A stretch of DNA of 64,000 nucleotides from Cephaloticoccus sp. (GCA_030833445.1 JAURHD010000001.1:124001-188000), one strand, 5' to 3'; counted from the stretch's first letter, positions 28,447 to 38,320 are shown. Numbers and translations are program-made. Notes: a model not told the origin generated them from the sequence alone.

Positions 28447-29166
28447 TCAGCGATACTCAATCCACTCAGTGGATGCGTATTGCTCGGTCAGGCCGTAGAG
28501 TTCGTCCTCGGCAAACTCCGGCCACGGCGTGGGCGCGGCTTCACATTGCAACGTCCGACCCAAGGTCGCAACGAAGGCCTCCTCAAACAGATCCCAGTCG
28601 AGTTGTCGGCCCAGTGCCGGACGCCAGATGGAACCCTGAAAAAGCAGACCCTGCTTGTTTCGTTTTTGGGCGGCGCCCGCAATCTTGGCCTCGGTGTCGG
28701 GGTGAACCACATCGTAGAGTTCGGCCCGCTGAAAACAGATGCCGCTGGGGCCGCAACCTTTGCCATCCTCGGGCGGCTCACAGGCTTCCTTGACCACCGC
28801 TGATACTCCATGCTCCCGCAGGGTCGCCGCCAATGCCTCATGGATCGTCCGGTAGCTTTGGGTCGCGGGTAACTCTTCCAACGCATGGCCACGCGGAATC
28901 ACGAGGGCGAAGGTCCAGTCCTCGCGATGATCGACCACCCCGCCACCGGTCGGCCGGCGGCAGAGGTCAAACGGTTCGTCATTAGGCGGCAGTTGTCCGC
29001 GCACAAACTCAATCTTCTGACTGTAGCCAAAGGTGAAGGCGGGACGGTGCCAGTCGTAGTGCCGAAAGCGCACGGCCACTTCGGGGTAGCGGCGCAACAG
29101 CAGAAAATCCGTCGCCATATTTTCCGCCGCGCCAGCCGCACGATTCGGGAGCCAGTGCAGCTTCAC
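28447..29166 (-). CDS. biotin/lipoate protein ligase-like (LplA/LipB family) protein
   Basis: AENMATDFLLL...RHYDWHRPAFTFGYSQK...CRRPTGGGVVDHREDWTFALVIP. Confidence 0.8.
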   Translation of the reverse strand: MKLHWLPNRAAGAAENMATDFLLLRRYPEVAVRFRHYDWHRPAFTFGYSQKIEFVRGQLPPNDEPFDLCRRPTGGGVVDHREDWTFALVIPRGHALEELPATQSYRTIHEALAATLREHGVSAVVKEACEPPEDGKGCGPSGICFQRAELYDVVHPDTEAKIAGAAQKRNKQGLLFQGSIWRPALGRQLDWDLFEEAFVATLGRTLQCEAAPTPWPEFAEDELYGLTEQYASTEWIEYR

Positions 29167-29196
29167 GGGCGACTTCCTTTTAATACCGACATGGGT

Positions 29197-30798
29197 TCAA
29201 GCATCCAGCAATCGGCGCACCGCCCGGAGCAGTTCACTCAGGGCAAATGGTTTGGGCAACGACATCTGGTGTTCGACCGGCAACCAGCGGAGGGTGCGTT
29301 GGGCATTGTGATTGCAGGCATTGAGCACGCGCAGGTCGGGTTCCGCCTTGTGCAAGGTCCGGGCCAGTTTTTCGCCTTCCGGAGTCAGATTGACCACGAG
29401 GATTCGCACCGGCTTCGGTGAGGTCGCCGCGCGGGACTTGCCCTCGGTTGAATTGGCTGCGTCCAGCGCCCGGTAACCGTCCGCCGTCAGCATGCCGGCG
29501 ACCATCTTGCGCAACACCTCATCCTCCTCGACGATCAGGACGACTTCATGACCCCTGGTCTCAGGCAGGGCTGGAATCGCCGGGGTGGGAGCATTCACCG
29601 GATATTCGGCCGGCTCGTTCACTTCAGGCAGGAGGATTTCAAACGTGGAGCCCACCAGCAGTTCACTGCGCGCGCTGATAAAACCGCCGCTCTGTTGCAC
29701 CACCCCGTAGACTGTGGCCAGACCCAGACCCGAGCCCTTGCCCGAAGGCTTGGTGGTGAAGAATGGTTCGAATAAACGCCCAAGGGTGTCGCGATCCATG
29801 CCGGTGCCATTGTCGGTGACCGTGAGCATTACATAACGACCGGGCGCGGCATCAGTCGCCCGCCGGTTTTGTCCCGCCTTTATCTCGCGGGTCGTCGTGC
29901 TGATGGTCACGCGGCCACGATCATGCAAGGCATCCCGGGCATTGAGCGTGAGATTAAGCAGCACTTGTTGAAACTGCACCGGATCGGTCCGCACGTGGGG
30001 CAGGCCTGATTCGAGTTCGAGTTCCAGTTTCCCCTTGTCGCCCAGCAAGCGGGTCAGGCCCTCGGCGTTTTCCTCGATGAATCGATTAATATCGATCACC
30101 CGGGGGACCATCGGCTGACGGCGGCCAAACGCGAGCAGCTGACGGGTCAGGTTGGAGGCCTTGCGCCCCGCATTATGAATTTCGGTGACGCTGTGCAGCG
30201 CGTCCGGATGCCCGACCAATTCCGGGGCGAGCATTTCGCAGTAGCCGTTGATAACCGAAAGCAGGTTGTTGAAATCGTGCGCGACCCCGCCGGACAGCCG
30301 GCCGACTGCCTCCATGCGCTGGTTGTGTCCCTCAATTTCCATCTGACCACGGCGCTCCGTGGTGTCACGGTAGGATGCGACCAACTGCTGCACCTCGCCG
30401 CGCGCATTCTTGATCGGACTGAAAAGCCAGGCCCCACTGAAGGTGGAACCGTCCTTGCGTCGGAGCGTGCTTTCGCCCGCCAAGGGTTGCTGCAGCTGCC
30501 TCGCCCGCAGCCATTGGGCGAGCCGAACTCGATCCCCCCGGTCCACATGGAGCAGCCCATGCGCCTGACCGGTCAGCTCATCCGCCGTGTAGCCGGACAT
30601 CCGGCAAAAGTTTTCATTGGCATACTCGATAATGAGGCCGTCCTTCAGCAACTTGCGACCAACGACAATGACTCCTTCGCCCAGCGAGTTCAGCGCCGCC
30701 GCCAGCTGGGCGGAGGAGGGCGGACGAGCCGCGCGCGGCTTTCGAGCACCACGGGTCTTGGGGGATTTTTTCAAGGTGATAGCCGCTCTACGGTCCAA
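29197..30798 (-). CDS. PAS-domain hybrid histidine kinase with degenerate C-terminal receiver
   Basis: PAS ([20 protein letters not shown]); H-box [20 protein letters not shown]; HATPase ([33 protein letters not shown]); C-terminal receiver-like region lacking the usual Asp. Confidence 0.88.
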   Translation of the reverse strand: MDRRAAITLKKSPKTRGARKPRAARPPSSAQLAAALNSLGEGVIVVGRKLLKDGLIIEYANENFCRMSGYTADELTGQAHGLLHVDRGDRVRLAQWLRARQLQQPLAGESTLRRKDGSTFSGAWLFSPIKNARGEVQQLVASYRDTTERRGQMEIEGHNQRMEAVGRLSGGVAHDFNNLLSVINGYCEMLAPELVGHPDALHSVTEIHNAGRKASNLTRQLLAFGRRQPMVPRVIDINRFIEENAEGLTRLLGDKGKLELELESGLPHVRTDPVQFQQVLLNLTLNARDALHDRGRVTISTTTREIKAGQNRRATDAAPGRYVMLTVTDNGTGMDRDTLGRLFEPFFTTKPSGKGSGLGLATVYGVVQQSGGFISARSELLVGSTFEILLPEVNEPAEYPVNAPTPAIPALPETRGHEVVLIVEEDEVLRKMVAGMLTADGYRALDAANSTEGKSRAATSPKPVRILVVNLTPEGEKLARTLHKAEPDLRVLNACNHNAQRTLRWLPVEHQMSLPKPFALSELLRAVRRLLDA

Positions 30799-31409
30799 CT
30801 GCCATCCGACTCGCGACGATAGCGCAGCCGGTCATGCAATCGACTGCGCCGACCCTGCCAAAATTCGACCGTCTCCGGCGCCATGCGATACCCACCCCAG
30901 AAGGGGGGCAACGGCACCACCTGGCCGGCGTATTTTTTCTCCACCGCCTTCATGTTCTCCTCGAGGCCGCTGCGGCCGGATATGATCGAACTTTGTTGTG
31001 AAGCCCAAGCCCCGAACTGGCTGGCCAGGGGTCGGCTGTGAAAATACGCCGCGGCCTCTTCCCGCGAGACCTTCGTGATGGTGCCATGCACGAGCACCTG
31101 CCGCTCCAGTGCCACCCAGGGAAACACCAAAGCGGCCTGCGGATTGCCGTCGAGTTCACGGCCCTTGCGGCTCTCCATGTTGGTATAAAATACAAAACCC
31201 CGGCCATCCACGCCTTTAAGCAGCACCGTGCGGGCGGAAGGCCGGCCATCGCGGGTCGACGTGGCCAGCGTCATCGCATTGGGCTCAACCAGTTTGGCCG
31301 CCTCGGCCTCCTGAAACCATTTGTCGAACTGACGGAACGGATCCTTCGCTAGGTCCGCTTCCTTCAGCCCGGCAAGGCTGTATTCTTTTCTAAGATCGGC
31401 CAGGGTCAT
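30771..31409 (-). CDS. pdxH: pyridoxamine 5'-phosphate oxidase
   Basis: [41 protein letters not shown]...[23 protein letters not shown]. Confidence 0.93.
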   Translation of the reverse strand: MTLADLRKEYSLAGLKEADLAKDPFRQFDKWFQEAEAAKLVEPNAMTLATSTRDGRPSARTVLLKGVDGRGFVFYTNMESRKGRELDGNPQAALVFPWVALERQVLVHGTITKVSREEAAAYFHSRPLASQFGAWASQQSSIISGRSGLEENMKAVEKKYAGQVVPLPPFWGGYRMAPETVEFWQGRRSRLHDRLRYRRESDGSWTVERLSP

Positions 31410-31452
31410 GATTTGCCTGCAACGTGAGCCTACCGGTCACGCCTGTCAAAAA

Positions 31453-31932
31453 TCATCTGGTTAATCGGGTGATCCACTCGGCCGCCGCAGGAAAGTCGGC
31501 CAGCAGCGAGGCGCGTTCACCCAAAGTGAAATCCCGGTCGTCCCACCCCGGCGTCATCGTGCATCCCAGCAACGACCAACCCCGTGGACTCGCCTCCACC
31601 AACTGCGCTCCCTGCCAGGTTCCTCCAGGCACGACCTGTTGCGGAATTTGTCCCGCCCCCAAGTCGGACCCAAGGGTCACCAGCTTCGGGGGGCCTCCCG
31701 CAGGAATTAACTGCACCAGCCGCACTGGATCCCCCAAGTAAAAATGCCAGATCTCGTCGGACGCCAACCGGTGCAGGGCGGAAAAAGAATCCCGCGTGAT
31801 CAGGAAATAAATCGCCGTCCCAGTCGTGCGACCAGCCACCATGGGACCCGTCCACGTGCGCCGATAAAATCCACCTTCATGGGGCAGGGGCTGCAGACCG
31901 AATTGCGCGATGATATTTTCCGCCTCGTGCAT
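31453..31932 (-). CDS. Cupin_5 (DUF985)-like cupin protein
   Basis: LPHEGGFYRRTW...TAIYFLITRDSFSALHRLASDEIWHFYLGDPVRLVQL...GCTMTPGWDDRDFTLGERASLLADFP. Confidence 0.85.
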   Translation of the reverse strand: MHEAENIIAQFGLQPLPHEGGFYRRTWTGPMVAGRTTGTAIYFLITRDSFSALHRLASDEIWHFYLGDPVRLVQLIPAGGPPKLVTLGSDLGAGQIPQQVVPGGTWQGAQLVEASPRGWSLLGCTMTPGWDDRDFTLGERASLLADFPAAAEWITRLTR

Positions 31933-31962
31933 CGCCGCCTAGGTCAACAGGCTTCGCGCTGC

Positions 31963-32721
31963 ATGTCACTCTGGCATTATCCCGTGCTGTTTCTTACCGG
32001 CATTATCGCCGGGCTAGTCGATTCCACGGCGGGTGGGGGCGGCATCATCACCGTGCCGGTGCTGCTCAATTTCGGGCTGCCGGTGCCACTCGCCCTTGGC
32101 ACTAATAAACTGCAATCCTCCTTCGGTAGCGTTTCGGCCGCTTGGCATTATTCCCGGGCCGGGGTGGTGAAGTTTCGCGACTGCCGGCTCGGCATTGTCA
32201 TGACCCTGATTGGCGCGGCGCTCGGTGCTCTCACGGTGGAGCTGATCGATTCACAATTACTCGGACAGCTCATTCCCTGGCTGCTCGGCGGCATATTGCT
32301 TTACACCCTAATTCGCCCCCGGGTGGGTGAGCAGGATCATCCGCCGCGGTTGCCTTGGGCGTGGTTTTATACCGCTTTTGGCCTGGGGATTGGTTTTTAC
32401 GACGGATTCTTCGGGCCCGGCACCGGCGCCTTCTGGGCCATGGCCTTTGTCATCGTGCAGGGCCAGAACTTCGTGAAGGCCACCGGTCATACCAAGGTCA
32501 TGAATGCGACCAGCAATCTCGCCTCGCTGGCGGTGTTTCTCTGGCACGGCAGTGTGTTGTTCAGCGCGGGGATCGCCATGGGGGTGGGTCAGATGATCGG
32601 CGCCAAGATTGGCAGCGGATTGGTCGTGAAGGGCGGGGTGCGCTTTGTGCGACCATTGTTTCTGGTAGTGGTCACCGTTACCCTCGGCCGGTTGATCTAT
32701 CTGGCCGTCACCGCACCCTGA
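31963..32721 (+). CDS. TSUP/TauE-SafE family permease
   Basis: IIAGLVDSTAGGGGIITVPVLLNFGLPVPLALGTNKLQSSFGSVSAAWHYSRAG; GFYDGFFGPGTGAFW. Confidence 0.88.
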   Translation: MSLWHYPVLFLTGIIAGLVDSTAGGGGIITVPVLLNFGLPVPLALGTNKLQSSFGSVSAAWHYSRAGVVKFRDCRLGIVMTLIGAALGALTVELIDSQLLGQLIPWLLGGILLYTLIRPRVGEQDHPPRLPWAWFYTAFGLGIGFYDGFFGPGTGAFWAMAFVIVQGQNFVKATGHTKVMNATSNLASLAVFLWHGSVLFSAGIAMGVGQMIGAKIGSGLVVKGGVRFVRPLFLVVVTVTLGRLIYLAVTAP

Positions 32722-32750
32722 GTCATACTTAAGCCAAAACCATTTTACCC

Positions 32751-33998
32751 ATGCCGATTACACCCGCCGCCTACATCGATACCCATTCCGCCGATTTGAT
32801 TCGCCGTCTGCAAAAACTCGTCGGCACCTCCACCGTCAATCCGCCCGGGGAAAACTACGCCCCGATCACCGCCTACCTCGTCAATGAAATGAATGCCATC
32901 GGCCTGAAGACCAAACGACTGACGGTGCCGATGGCCGAAGTGAAGAAAGTGCTCCCGGCCGACCAGCATGCTTTTCCCCGTTACAACGTGCTCGGCAAAC
33001 TCGCCGCCAAGGGCGCGAAGAAAACCATCCACTTCAACGCCCACTACGATGTCGTGCCGGTCTCGGGCCAATGGAAACACGGCAGCCCCTTCAGCGGCAA
33101 AGTCGAGGGTGATTGGATCTATGGCCGCGGCACGGCCGACATGAAGGGCTCCATTGCCAGTCTCCTGCTCGCCATCCAGTCCCTGACGGCGACCCAAACC
33201 ATCCCAAAGATGAACATCGAGGTGTCGTTCACCGCGGATGAAGAAACCGACTCTCTCCTCGGGGCCGGTTGGTTGGTGGAAAACGCCCCCATCAAACCCG
33301 ACTACGCCATCGTTATGGAGGGCGGGGAGCTCAACCAAGTCTGCTGCGGCCACAACGGCGTGGTCTGGCTCGAAGTGACGGTGCATGGTCAGGCCGCCCA
33401 TGGTTCGACCCCTGAAGCCGGGATCAACGCCCTCGAAAAAATGTCCGCCCTCGTGCTGGCTCTGGACGCCTACAAACAAAAACTGGCGAAGCGCGTGTTC
33501 AAAACGCCCGACGGCAAGACGATGCGCCCCACCATCAATCTTGGCGGTGTCTTCTCCGCGGGTGAAGGCGGCAAGATCAACACCGTGCCAGCCCTCGCCA
33601 AATTTTCGATCGATCGCCGCGTCCTCGCCGTCGAAACCGTCGAGAGTGCCGAACGTGAACTGCGCCAAGTCCTCACCGTCGCGGCGAAGAAAATCCCGCA
33701 GTGCAAAATCACCATCGACAAGGTTTCCGATAATCACCCGTGCTACAACAAGCCCACGCATCCCTTCTTCGCCGCGATGGCGACGACGGTCACCCAGGTG
33801 CGCAAACAGCAGTCGGTCTTTCACGTCTCCGCCGGGTTCAACGACATGCACTTCTTTTCGCACCACCTGAAGATTCCGACCCTCGGCTATGGTCCCGGCG
33901 GCGAGGACATCCACGCGATCGACGAACGAGCCCGGATCAAAGAGCTCATCCGCTCCGCTAAAATCTACGCCGAATTGTTAACGACTTTTGCAGGGTGA
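32751..33998 (+). CDS. M20 family metallopeptidase (ArgE/DapE/acylase-like)
   Basis: FNAHYDVVPVSGQWKHGSPFSGKVEGDWIYGRGTADMKGSIAS; TADEETDSLLGAGWL; HGSTPEAGINAL. Confidence 0.9.
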   Translation: MPITPAAYIDTHSADLIRRLQKLVGTSTVNPPGENYAPITAYLVNEMNAIGLKTKRLTVPMAEVKKVLPADQHAFPRYNVLGKLAAKGAKKTIHFNAHYDVVPVSGQWKHGSPFSGKVEGDWIYGRGTADMKGSIASLLLAIQSLTATQTIPKMNIEVSFTADEETDSLLGAGWLVENAPIKPDYAIVMEGGELNQVCCGHNGVVWLEVTVHGQAAHGSTPEAGINALEKMSALVLALDAYKQKLAKRVFKTPDGKTMRPTINLGGVFSAGEGGKINTVPALAKFSIDRRVLAVETVESAERELRQVLTVAAKKIPQCKITIDKVSDNHPCYNKPTHPFFAAMATTVTQVRKQQSVFHVSAGFNDMHFFSHHLKIPTLGYGPGGEDIHAIDERARIKELIRSAKIYAELLTTFAG

Positions 33999-34010
33999 GT
34001 TCAGGATATC

Positions 34011-34170
34011 CCGCGGATGGCGCGGATTAACACGGATAAAAACTGCGTTAATATAAACCGCTAATTAGCGCTGATTCTCACTAATAGACCCCCCACGGAC
34101 AGGGATCTCACCCGCCCTCTTCAATTTGAGCATATAGTAGTCCATCCGTAATTATCCGCGTGATCCGCGG
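34011..34170. repeat. dispersed palindromic intergenic element, family 2
   Basis: Terminal arms CCGCGGATGGCGCGGATTAACACGGAT and ATCCGTAATTATCCGCGTGATCCGCGG are near-perfect inverted repeats. Confidence 0.7.
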
Positions 34171-34187
34171 AATAATTTCCGGGGCTT

Positions 34188-34760
34188 TCACGCCGCCAAG
34201 CCACGGCGGATCATGTTGATCGCGATGGCGGCGAGCAGCATGGAGATGATCTTCGAGATCGCCCGCAAACCGGTCGGGCCGATCTTGCGCCCCAGCCAGT
34301 CGCTGTAGCCAAAGGCCAGTGCGACCATGGCGAGATTGGCTACAAGTGCGGCCAACGTCGGCCAGACGCCCACCGTGTTGGTCAATAAGAGCAGCGTGGC
34401 AATCGTCGCCGGCCCGGCAATCAGCGGCATGCCGAGCGGCACGACCCCGAATCCCTCCACCAACGGTGCCGGTTCTTCGGCCGCCGAGTGAATCAAGTCG
34501 CGCGCCGCCAGGATAAACAGGATCAGTCCGCCCGCGATTTGGAAGTCACTCACCGTAATGCCCAAGGCGGCAAAAATGCTTTGCCCGAGGAACAGAAACA
34601 ACAGCGCCACCCCACCGCCGGTCAGGGTTGCCTGCCGGGCAATCTTGCGCCGGGCCACCAAGGCGGTGCCGCGACTGAGCGCGAGAAAGATTGCCGCCAA
34701 GCCAATGGGATCCACCGCCACGAAAAGTGGTATGAAGGCCTGGATGAAACGGTCGAGCAT
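34188..34760 (-). CDS. MarC family integral membrane protein
   Basis: FIPLFVAVDPIGLAAIFLALS...LIHSAAEEPAPLVEGFGVVPLGMPLIAGPATIATLLLL...ISKIISMLLAAIAINMIRRGL. Confidence 0.88.
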   Translation of the reverse strand: MLDRFIQAFIPLFVAVDPIGLAAIFLALSRGTALVARRKIARQATLTGGGVALLFLFLGQSIFAALGITVSDFQIAGGLILFILAARDLIHSAAEEPAPLVEGFGVVPLGMPLIAGPATIATLLLLTNTVGVWPTLAALVANLAMVALAFGYSDWLGRKIGPTGLRAISKIISMLLAAIAINMIRRGLAA

Positions 34761-34822
34761 GCCGCAGTATCATCACGGCGCCCCGCCTGCTGCAAGCCCA
34801 GCCCCCGGTGGCACCGGGACGC

Positions 34823-34850
34823 AAAAAAGGCCGGGGATTCTCCCGGCCTC
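34823..34850 (-). terminator. Rho-independent terminator downstream of PEP-CTERM gene
   Basis: On minus strand AGGCCGGGAGAATCCCCGGCCTTTTTT: GC stem plus T tract. Confidence 0.75.
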
Positions 34851-34873
34851 GGGGAACCTTTGAGAATTGCAGC

Positions 34874-35791
34874 TCAGGCCTTGCGACGACGACGCCAAAC
34901 GGCAAAGCCGAGGGCACCCAACCCAGCCAAGGCCGCATAAGTCGAAGGCTCCGGCACGGCCGAGACGCTTAGGTTATCGAAAGACATCTGCCCGGAGGTC
35001 ACGGCACTGCCGATGTTGTTCACCGAAGCCAGTAGCTCCAATGCGAAACCACCGTTGAGCGGCGGCTCATATCCCGCCTCGGCCCCATCGAGATCGTAGG
35101 TCGCACCCGTCAGAAAGGTCGATCCGCCGTCATTGCTGTAACTGGCCACCAGCACCTTGGTGTCAGCGTTAAAACTCATCTGCAGCAGCACATTGGTGCT
35201 GTCATTGGTGGCGATGTAATTGATGTGTGTGGTAAAGTCGTCGGTTCCGACATTATAGACGCCCCATTCCGGCACGATCCATATGGCTGCCGGAGCCGTG
35301 TTGACGGAAATGGTGTAGTAAGCGTTGAAGCCATTGGAACCGGAGGAAAACAGTTGCAACCCGGTGTTAGACCAACCGGTGGACAGGGACGTCAGATTGT
35401 TGGTAACCTCCACCTGGGCGACCCAGCTGGAGGTGTAAGGATTTCCCGTGGGCAAGCCTGTGCCACCAATACCGAGATTATTGCCGGAAGCCGGGCGGTT
35501 GTAACTAGTGGCTCCGGAAACCCAGTAGAGGAAGCTACGGTCAAAGCCCGACGTTACCGGGGTGGTGTATTCCATCCCTTGGTTGGTTTCAGTCCAAGTG
35601 CCGCTGCTCTCGGAATCATCCACGATACGCCATTGGCCCACCGCTTGGGGAATCGTTACACCCCCTGAAGTCATCAAGGTCAGGGTGTTGTCGTTAAAGT
35701 TGTCAGAGCCAAGGAAAGTCTGGGCAGAAGACGAGAGCACGCTGAACCCCAGCGCGGTGACACCGATAGCGGTGCGGATAATAACGTTCAT
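34874..35791 (-). CDS. PEP-CTERM sorting domain-containing extracellular protein
   Basis: Signal peptide MNVIIRTAIGVTALGFSVLSSSAQ; C-terminus VPEPSTYAALAGLGALGFAVWRRRRKA. Confidence 0.88.
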   Translation of the reverse strand: MNVIIRTAIGVTALGFSVLSSSAQTFLGSDNFNDNTLTLMTSGGVTIPQAVGQWRIVDDSESSGTWTETNQGMEYTTPVTSGFDRSFLYWVSGATSYNRPASGNNLGIGGTGLPTGNPYTSSWVAQVEVTNNLTSLSTGWSNTGLQLFSSGSNGFNAYYTISVNTAPAAIWIVPEWGVYNVGTDDFTTHINYIATNDSTNVLLQMSFNADTKVLVASYSNDGGSTFLTGATYDLDGAEAGYEPPLNGGFALELLASVNNIGSAVTSGQMSFDNLSVSAVPEPSTYAALAGLGALGFAVWRRRRKA

Positions 35792-35874
35792 AGTTTGTGT
35801 TGGGCGCCGGCCGGCATGGAGCGCGCGGCGGGCCAAGGACACAAACGGGGCCCTGCCCCAGCCACGATGCGCCG

Positions 35875-35911
35875 GTGACAAGCCGTCCGGTAAATGTGAC
35901 GAACCGTCCGG
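35875..35911 (-). promoter_or_regulatory. tandem direct repeats, candidate LytTR binding sites
   Basis: Minus strand CCGGACGGTTCGTCAC-ATTTA-CCGGACGGCTTGTCAC; 14/16 identity, 21-bp period, between the LytTR gene and the PEP-CTERM start. Confidence 0.55.
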
Positions 35912-35921
35912 ACGACGAGGT

Positions 35922-36656
35922 TCAGCCGGGTTGGGCGATCGCCGGCGGAAGTCGGAGCAACACCTCATCCCATCGCTCCCGGCTGACGGGCACAGCGGTC
36001 GCCATGCCTTTCATGCGCAACACGTATGCCTTGGGTCCCGCGTTTTGCCACGCCACGACCAACGGCAGATGCACCAAGGTCTGGCGGTGCACTTGCATGA
36101 AGCTTTGCGCCGGCAGTCGCTGCACCCAATCCTTCAGGCTGCGCCGGACCAATTCGCGGCTGCCATCCGCCAACCGGACGATCGAGTAGTTTTCCTGGGC
36201 TTCGATCACGAGAATATCGTGGATCGCCACCATGCGTTGGTGTTTTCCGGTGCGCAGCAGCACGAGATCCGCTTCCCGCAAGGGCGGGGAGGGCGGGGTC
36301 TGATCGGCCGGACGAGGCACCCGACGCAGCGATTCCGCCAGCCGTGACGCACTCACCGGCTTGATCAGGTAATCCAGCGCGTTGACCGCAAAAGCCCGCA
36401 CCGCGTGTTGATTGTGCCCCGTCAGAAAAATCACGCGCGCCTCCCGGCGCACATGGGGAATCAAGTCAAACCCATTGCCGCCCACCAGTTGGATATCCAG
36501 AAACACTAGGTCGTAGTTACCGCGCGCCAACAGCGTGCGGGCTCCCCGGACCGTGCCGGCCTCGCCCACAATTTGGACCATCGGGTGGGCGACCAGCATC
36601 CGGTGCTGAATCTTGCGGGCAGCCAAGTCATCTTCAATCAGGAGGGTGCGAATCAC
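35922..36656 (-). CDS. LytTR-family response regulator
   Basis: Receiver (LLIEDD, LVFLDIQLVGGNGFDLI, FLTGH, DYLIKP) plus LytTR DNA-binding domain (DILVIEAQENYSIVRLADG...FMQVHRQTLVHLPLV). Confidence 0.92.
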   Translation of the reverse strand: MIRTLLIEDDLAARKIQHRMLVAHPMVQIVGEAGTVRGARTLLARGNYDLVFLDIQLVGGNGFDLIPHVRREARVIFLTGHNQHAVRAFAVNALDYLIKPVSASRLAESLRRVPRPADQTPPSPPLREADLVLLRTGKHQRMVAIHDILVIEAQENYSIVRLADGSRELVRRSLKDWVQRLPAQSFMQVHRQTLVHLPLVVAWQNAGPKAYVLRMKGMATAVPVSRERWDEVLLRLPPAIAQPG

Positions 36657-36851
36657 CAGAGACTAGACAGCCGCGTGAGGAAGCGGAGCCAGTCCTATTC
36701 GGATGAGTTGGGCAAGTGACTCATGCGCGAACGGTTCTGTCAGAAGTGTATCGACCGTAAGGATATTAACAGCCCTGCCGACCCGGTATATGAGCCTGCT
36801 TTTCACCCTTGTTTCGCCGCAATGAAACCCGCTACGTTGACGGTTCGCTTT

Positions 36852-38264
36852 ATGAAAATCGACGCCAAGCTCACGCCACAGAAACTCCAAAAGAAGGTCG
36901 ACCGGGTTTTCGAACTCTCCGGCCAGAAGATCCACCTGATCAATAAATCGTGGGACTCCGCCAAGGGCACGCCCGTCTTCACCGAGAAGGGCAAATACAC
37001 CTCGCGCGGCTGGACCGAGTGGACGCAGGGCTTTCAGTTTGGCATGTCGTTCCTGCAATACGACGCCACCGGCGAAGAGGAGTTTCTGGCCCTCGGCCGC
37101 GAAAAGACCCTTAAATACATGGCGTCGCACGTGTCGCACATCGGCGTGCATGACCACGGCTTCAACAATGTCTCCACCTACGGCAACCTGCGCCGGCTGA
37201 TGCTCGAGGGCGCCGTGCCCTACAACCAGCACGAGATCGATTACACCGAGATGGCGCTGAAGGTTTCCGGTGCCGTGCAGGCCGCGCGTTATGCGCCGAC
37301 CAACCAAAAGGACCCGTGGTCGCCGGTCAAAGGATCCCCCGGCGTGGTGCCCGGCGGCTACATCTACTCCTTCAATGGCCCGCAATCGCTCTTTTCCGAC
37401 ACCATCCGCTCCATGCGCGCGCTCGTCGTGGCCCACCAACTCGGCCATGTGCTGATGGGCGAGGGCGACAAGCCGATCAATCTGCTCCACCGCGCGATCG
37501 AGCACGCCGCGACCACTTCGCGCTACAACGTGTTCTTCGGCCAGGGTCGTGACATCTACGACATCCGCGGCCGGGTCGCGCACGAGTCCATCTTTAACCG
37601 CAACGACGGCCAATTCCGCTGCTCGAGCACCCAGCAGGGCTACTCCGCCTTCACGACCTGGACCCGCGGCGCCGCGTGGATCATCTGCGGTTATCCCGAG
37701 CAGCTCGAGTTCCTCGACACCCTCAGCGATGCCGAACTCAAGGCGGTTGGCGGTCGCAAGGCCGTGACCAACCTCTTCCTCGAAACCGCCAAGGCGGCGA
37801 GTGACTTCTACATCGACGGCTACTCCGCCAAGGACGGCGTGCCGTATTGGGACAGCTGTGCGCTCAACACGCACAAGCTTGGCGACTTCACCAAGAAGAA
37901 CGCTGATCCCTACAACGATCATGAGCCGGTCGACAGTTCTGCCGCCGCGATTGCGGCGCAGGGCTTCCTGCGTCTCGGGAAATACCTCGCCGAGAAGGGC
38001 CAAAATGCCGCCGGCAAGAAATACACCCAGGCCGGTCTCACCATCGCCAACACGATCTTCGACGATCCGTATCTCTCCACCGATCCGAAGCACCAAGGAT
38101 TGCTCCTGCATAGCGTCTACCACCGTCCGAACGGCTGGGATCACATCCCGAAGGGCCGCAAGGTGCCCTGCGGCGAGTCCTCCATGTGGGGCGACTACCA
38201 CACCATGGAACTCGCCCTCCTCATCCAACGGATGGGCGGCGGCGAATACCACACGTTCTTCTGA
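36852..38264 (+). CDS. glycoside hydrolase family 88-like (unsaturated uronyl hydrolase-like) protein
   Basis: HDHGFNNVSTYGNL, GVPYWDS, VDSSAAAIAAQGFLRLGKYL, GLLLHSVYHRPNGWDHIPKGRKVPCGESSMWGDYHTMELAL. Alternative ATG at 36822. Confidence 0.78.
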   Translation: MKIDAKLTPQKLQKKVDRVFELSGQKIHLINKSWDSAKGTPVFTEKGKYTSRGWTEWTQGFQFGMSFLQYDATGEEEFLALGREKTLKYMASHVSHIGVHDHGFNNVSTYGNLRRLMLEGAVPYNQHEIDYTEMALKVSGAVQAARYAPTNQKDPWSPVKGSPGVVPGGYIYSFNGPQSLFSDTIRSMRALVVAHQLGHVLMGEGDKPINLLHRAIEHAATTSRYNVFFGQGRDIYDIRGRVAHESIFNRNDGQFRCSSTQQGYSAFTTWTRGAAWIICGYPEQLEFLDTLSDAELKAVGGRKAVTNLFLETAKAASDFYIDGYSAKDGVPYWDSCALNTHKLGDFTKKNADPYNDHEPVDSSAAAIAAQGFLRLGKYLAEKGQNAAGKKYTQAGLTIANTIFDDPYLSTDPKHQGLLLHSVYHRPNGWDHIPKGRKVPCGESSMWGDYHTMELALLIQRMGGGEYHTFF

Positions 38265-38320
38265 GAAAATCCTTCTCTTACTCCCTTAACCAAGGCGAAA
38301 GACTGGGATACAAATTGTAG

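Noticed and set aside
32745-33914. 389-aa minus-strand ORF
   Set aside because: Antisense to the M20 peptidase gene, which has diagnostic motifs.
36663-38252. 529-aa minus-strand ORF
   Set aside because: Full-length antisense shadow of the GH88-like gene; no recognisable protein motifs.
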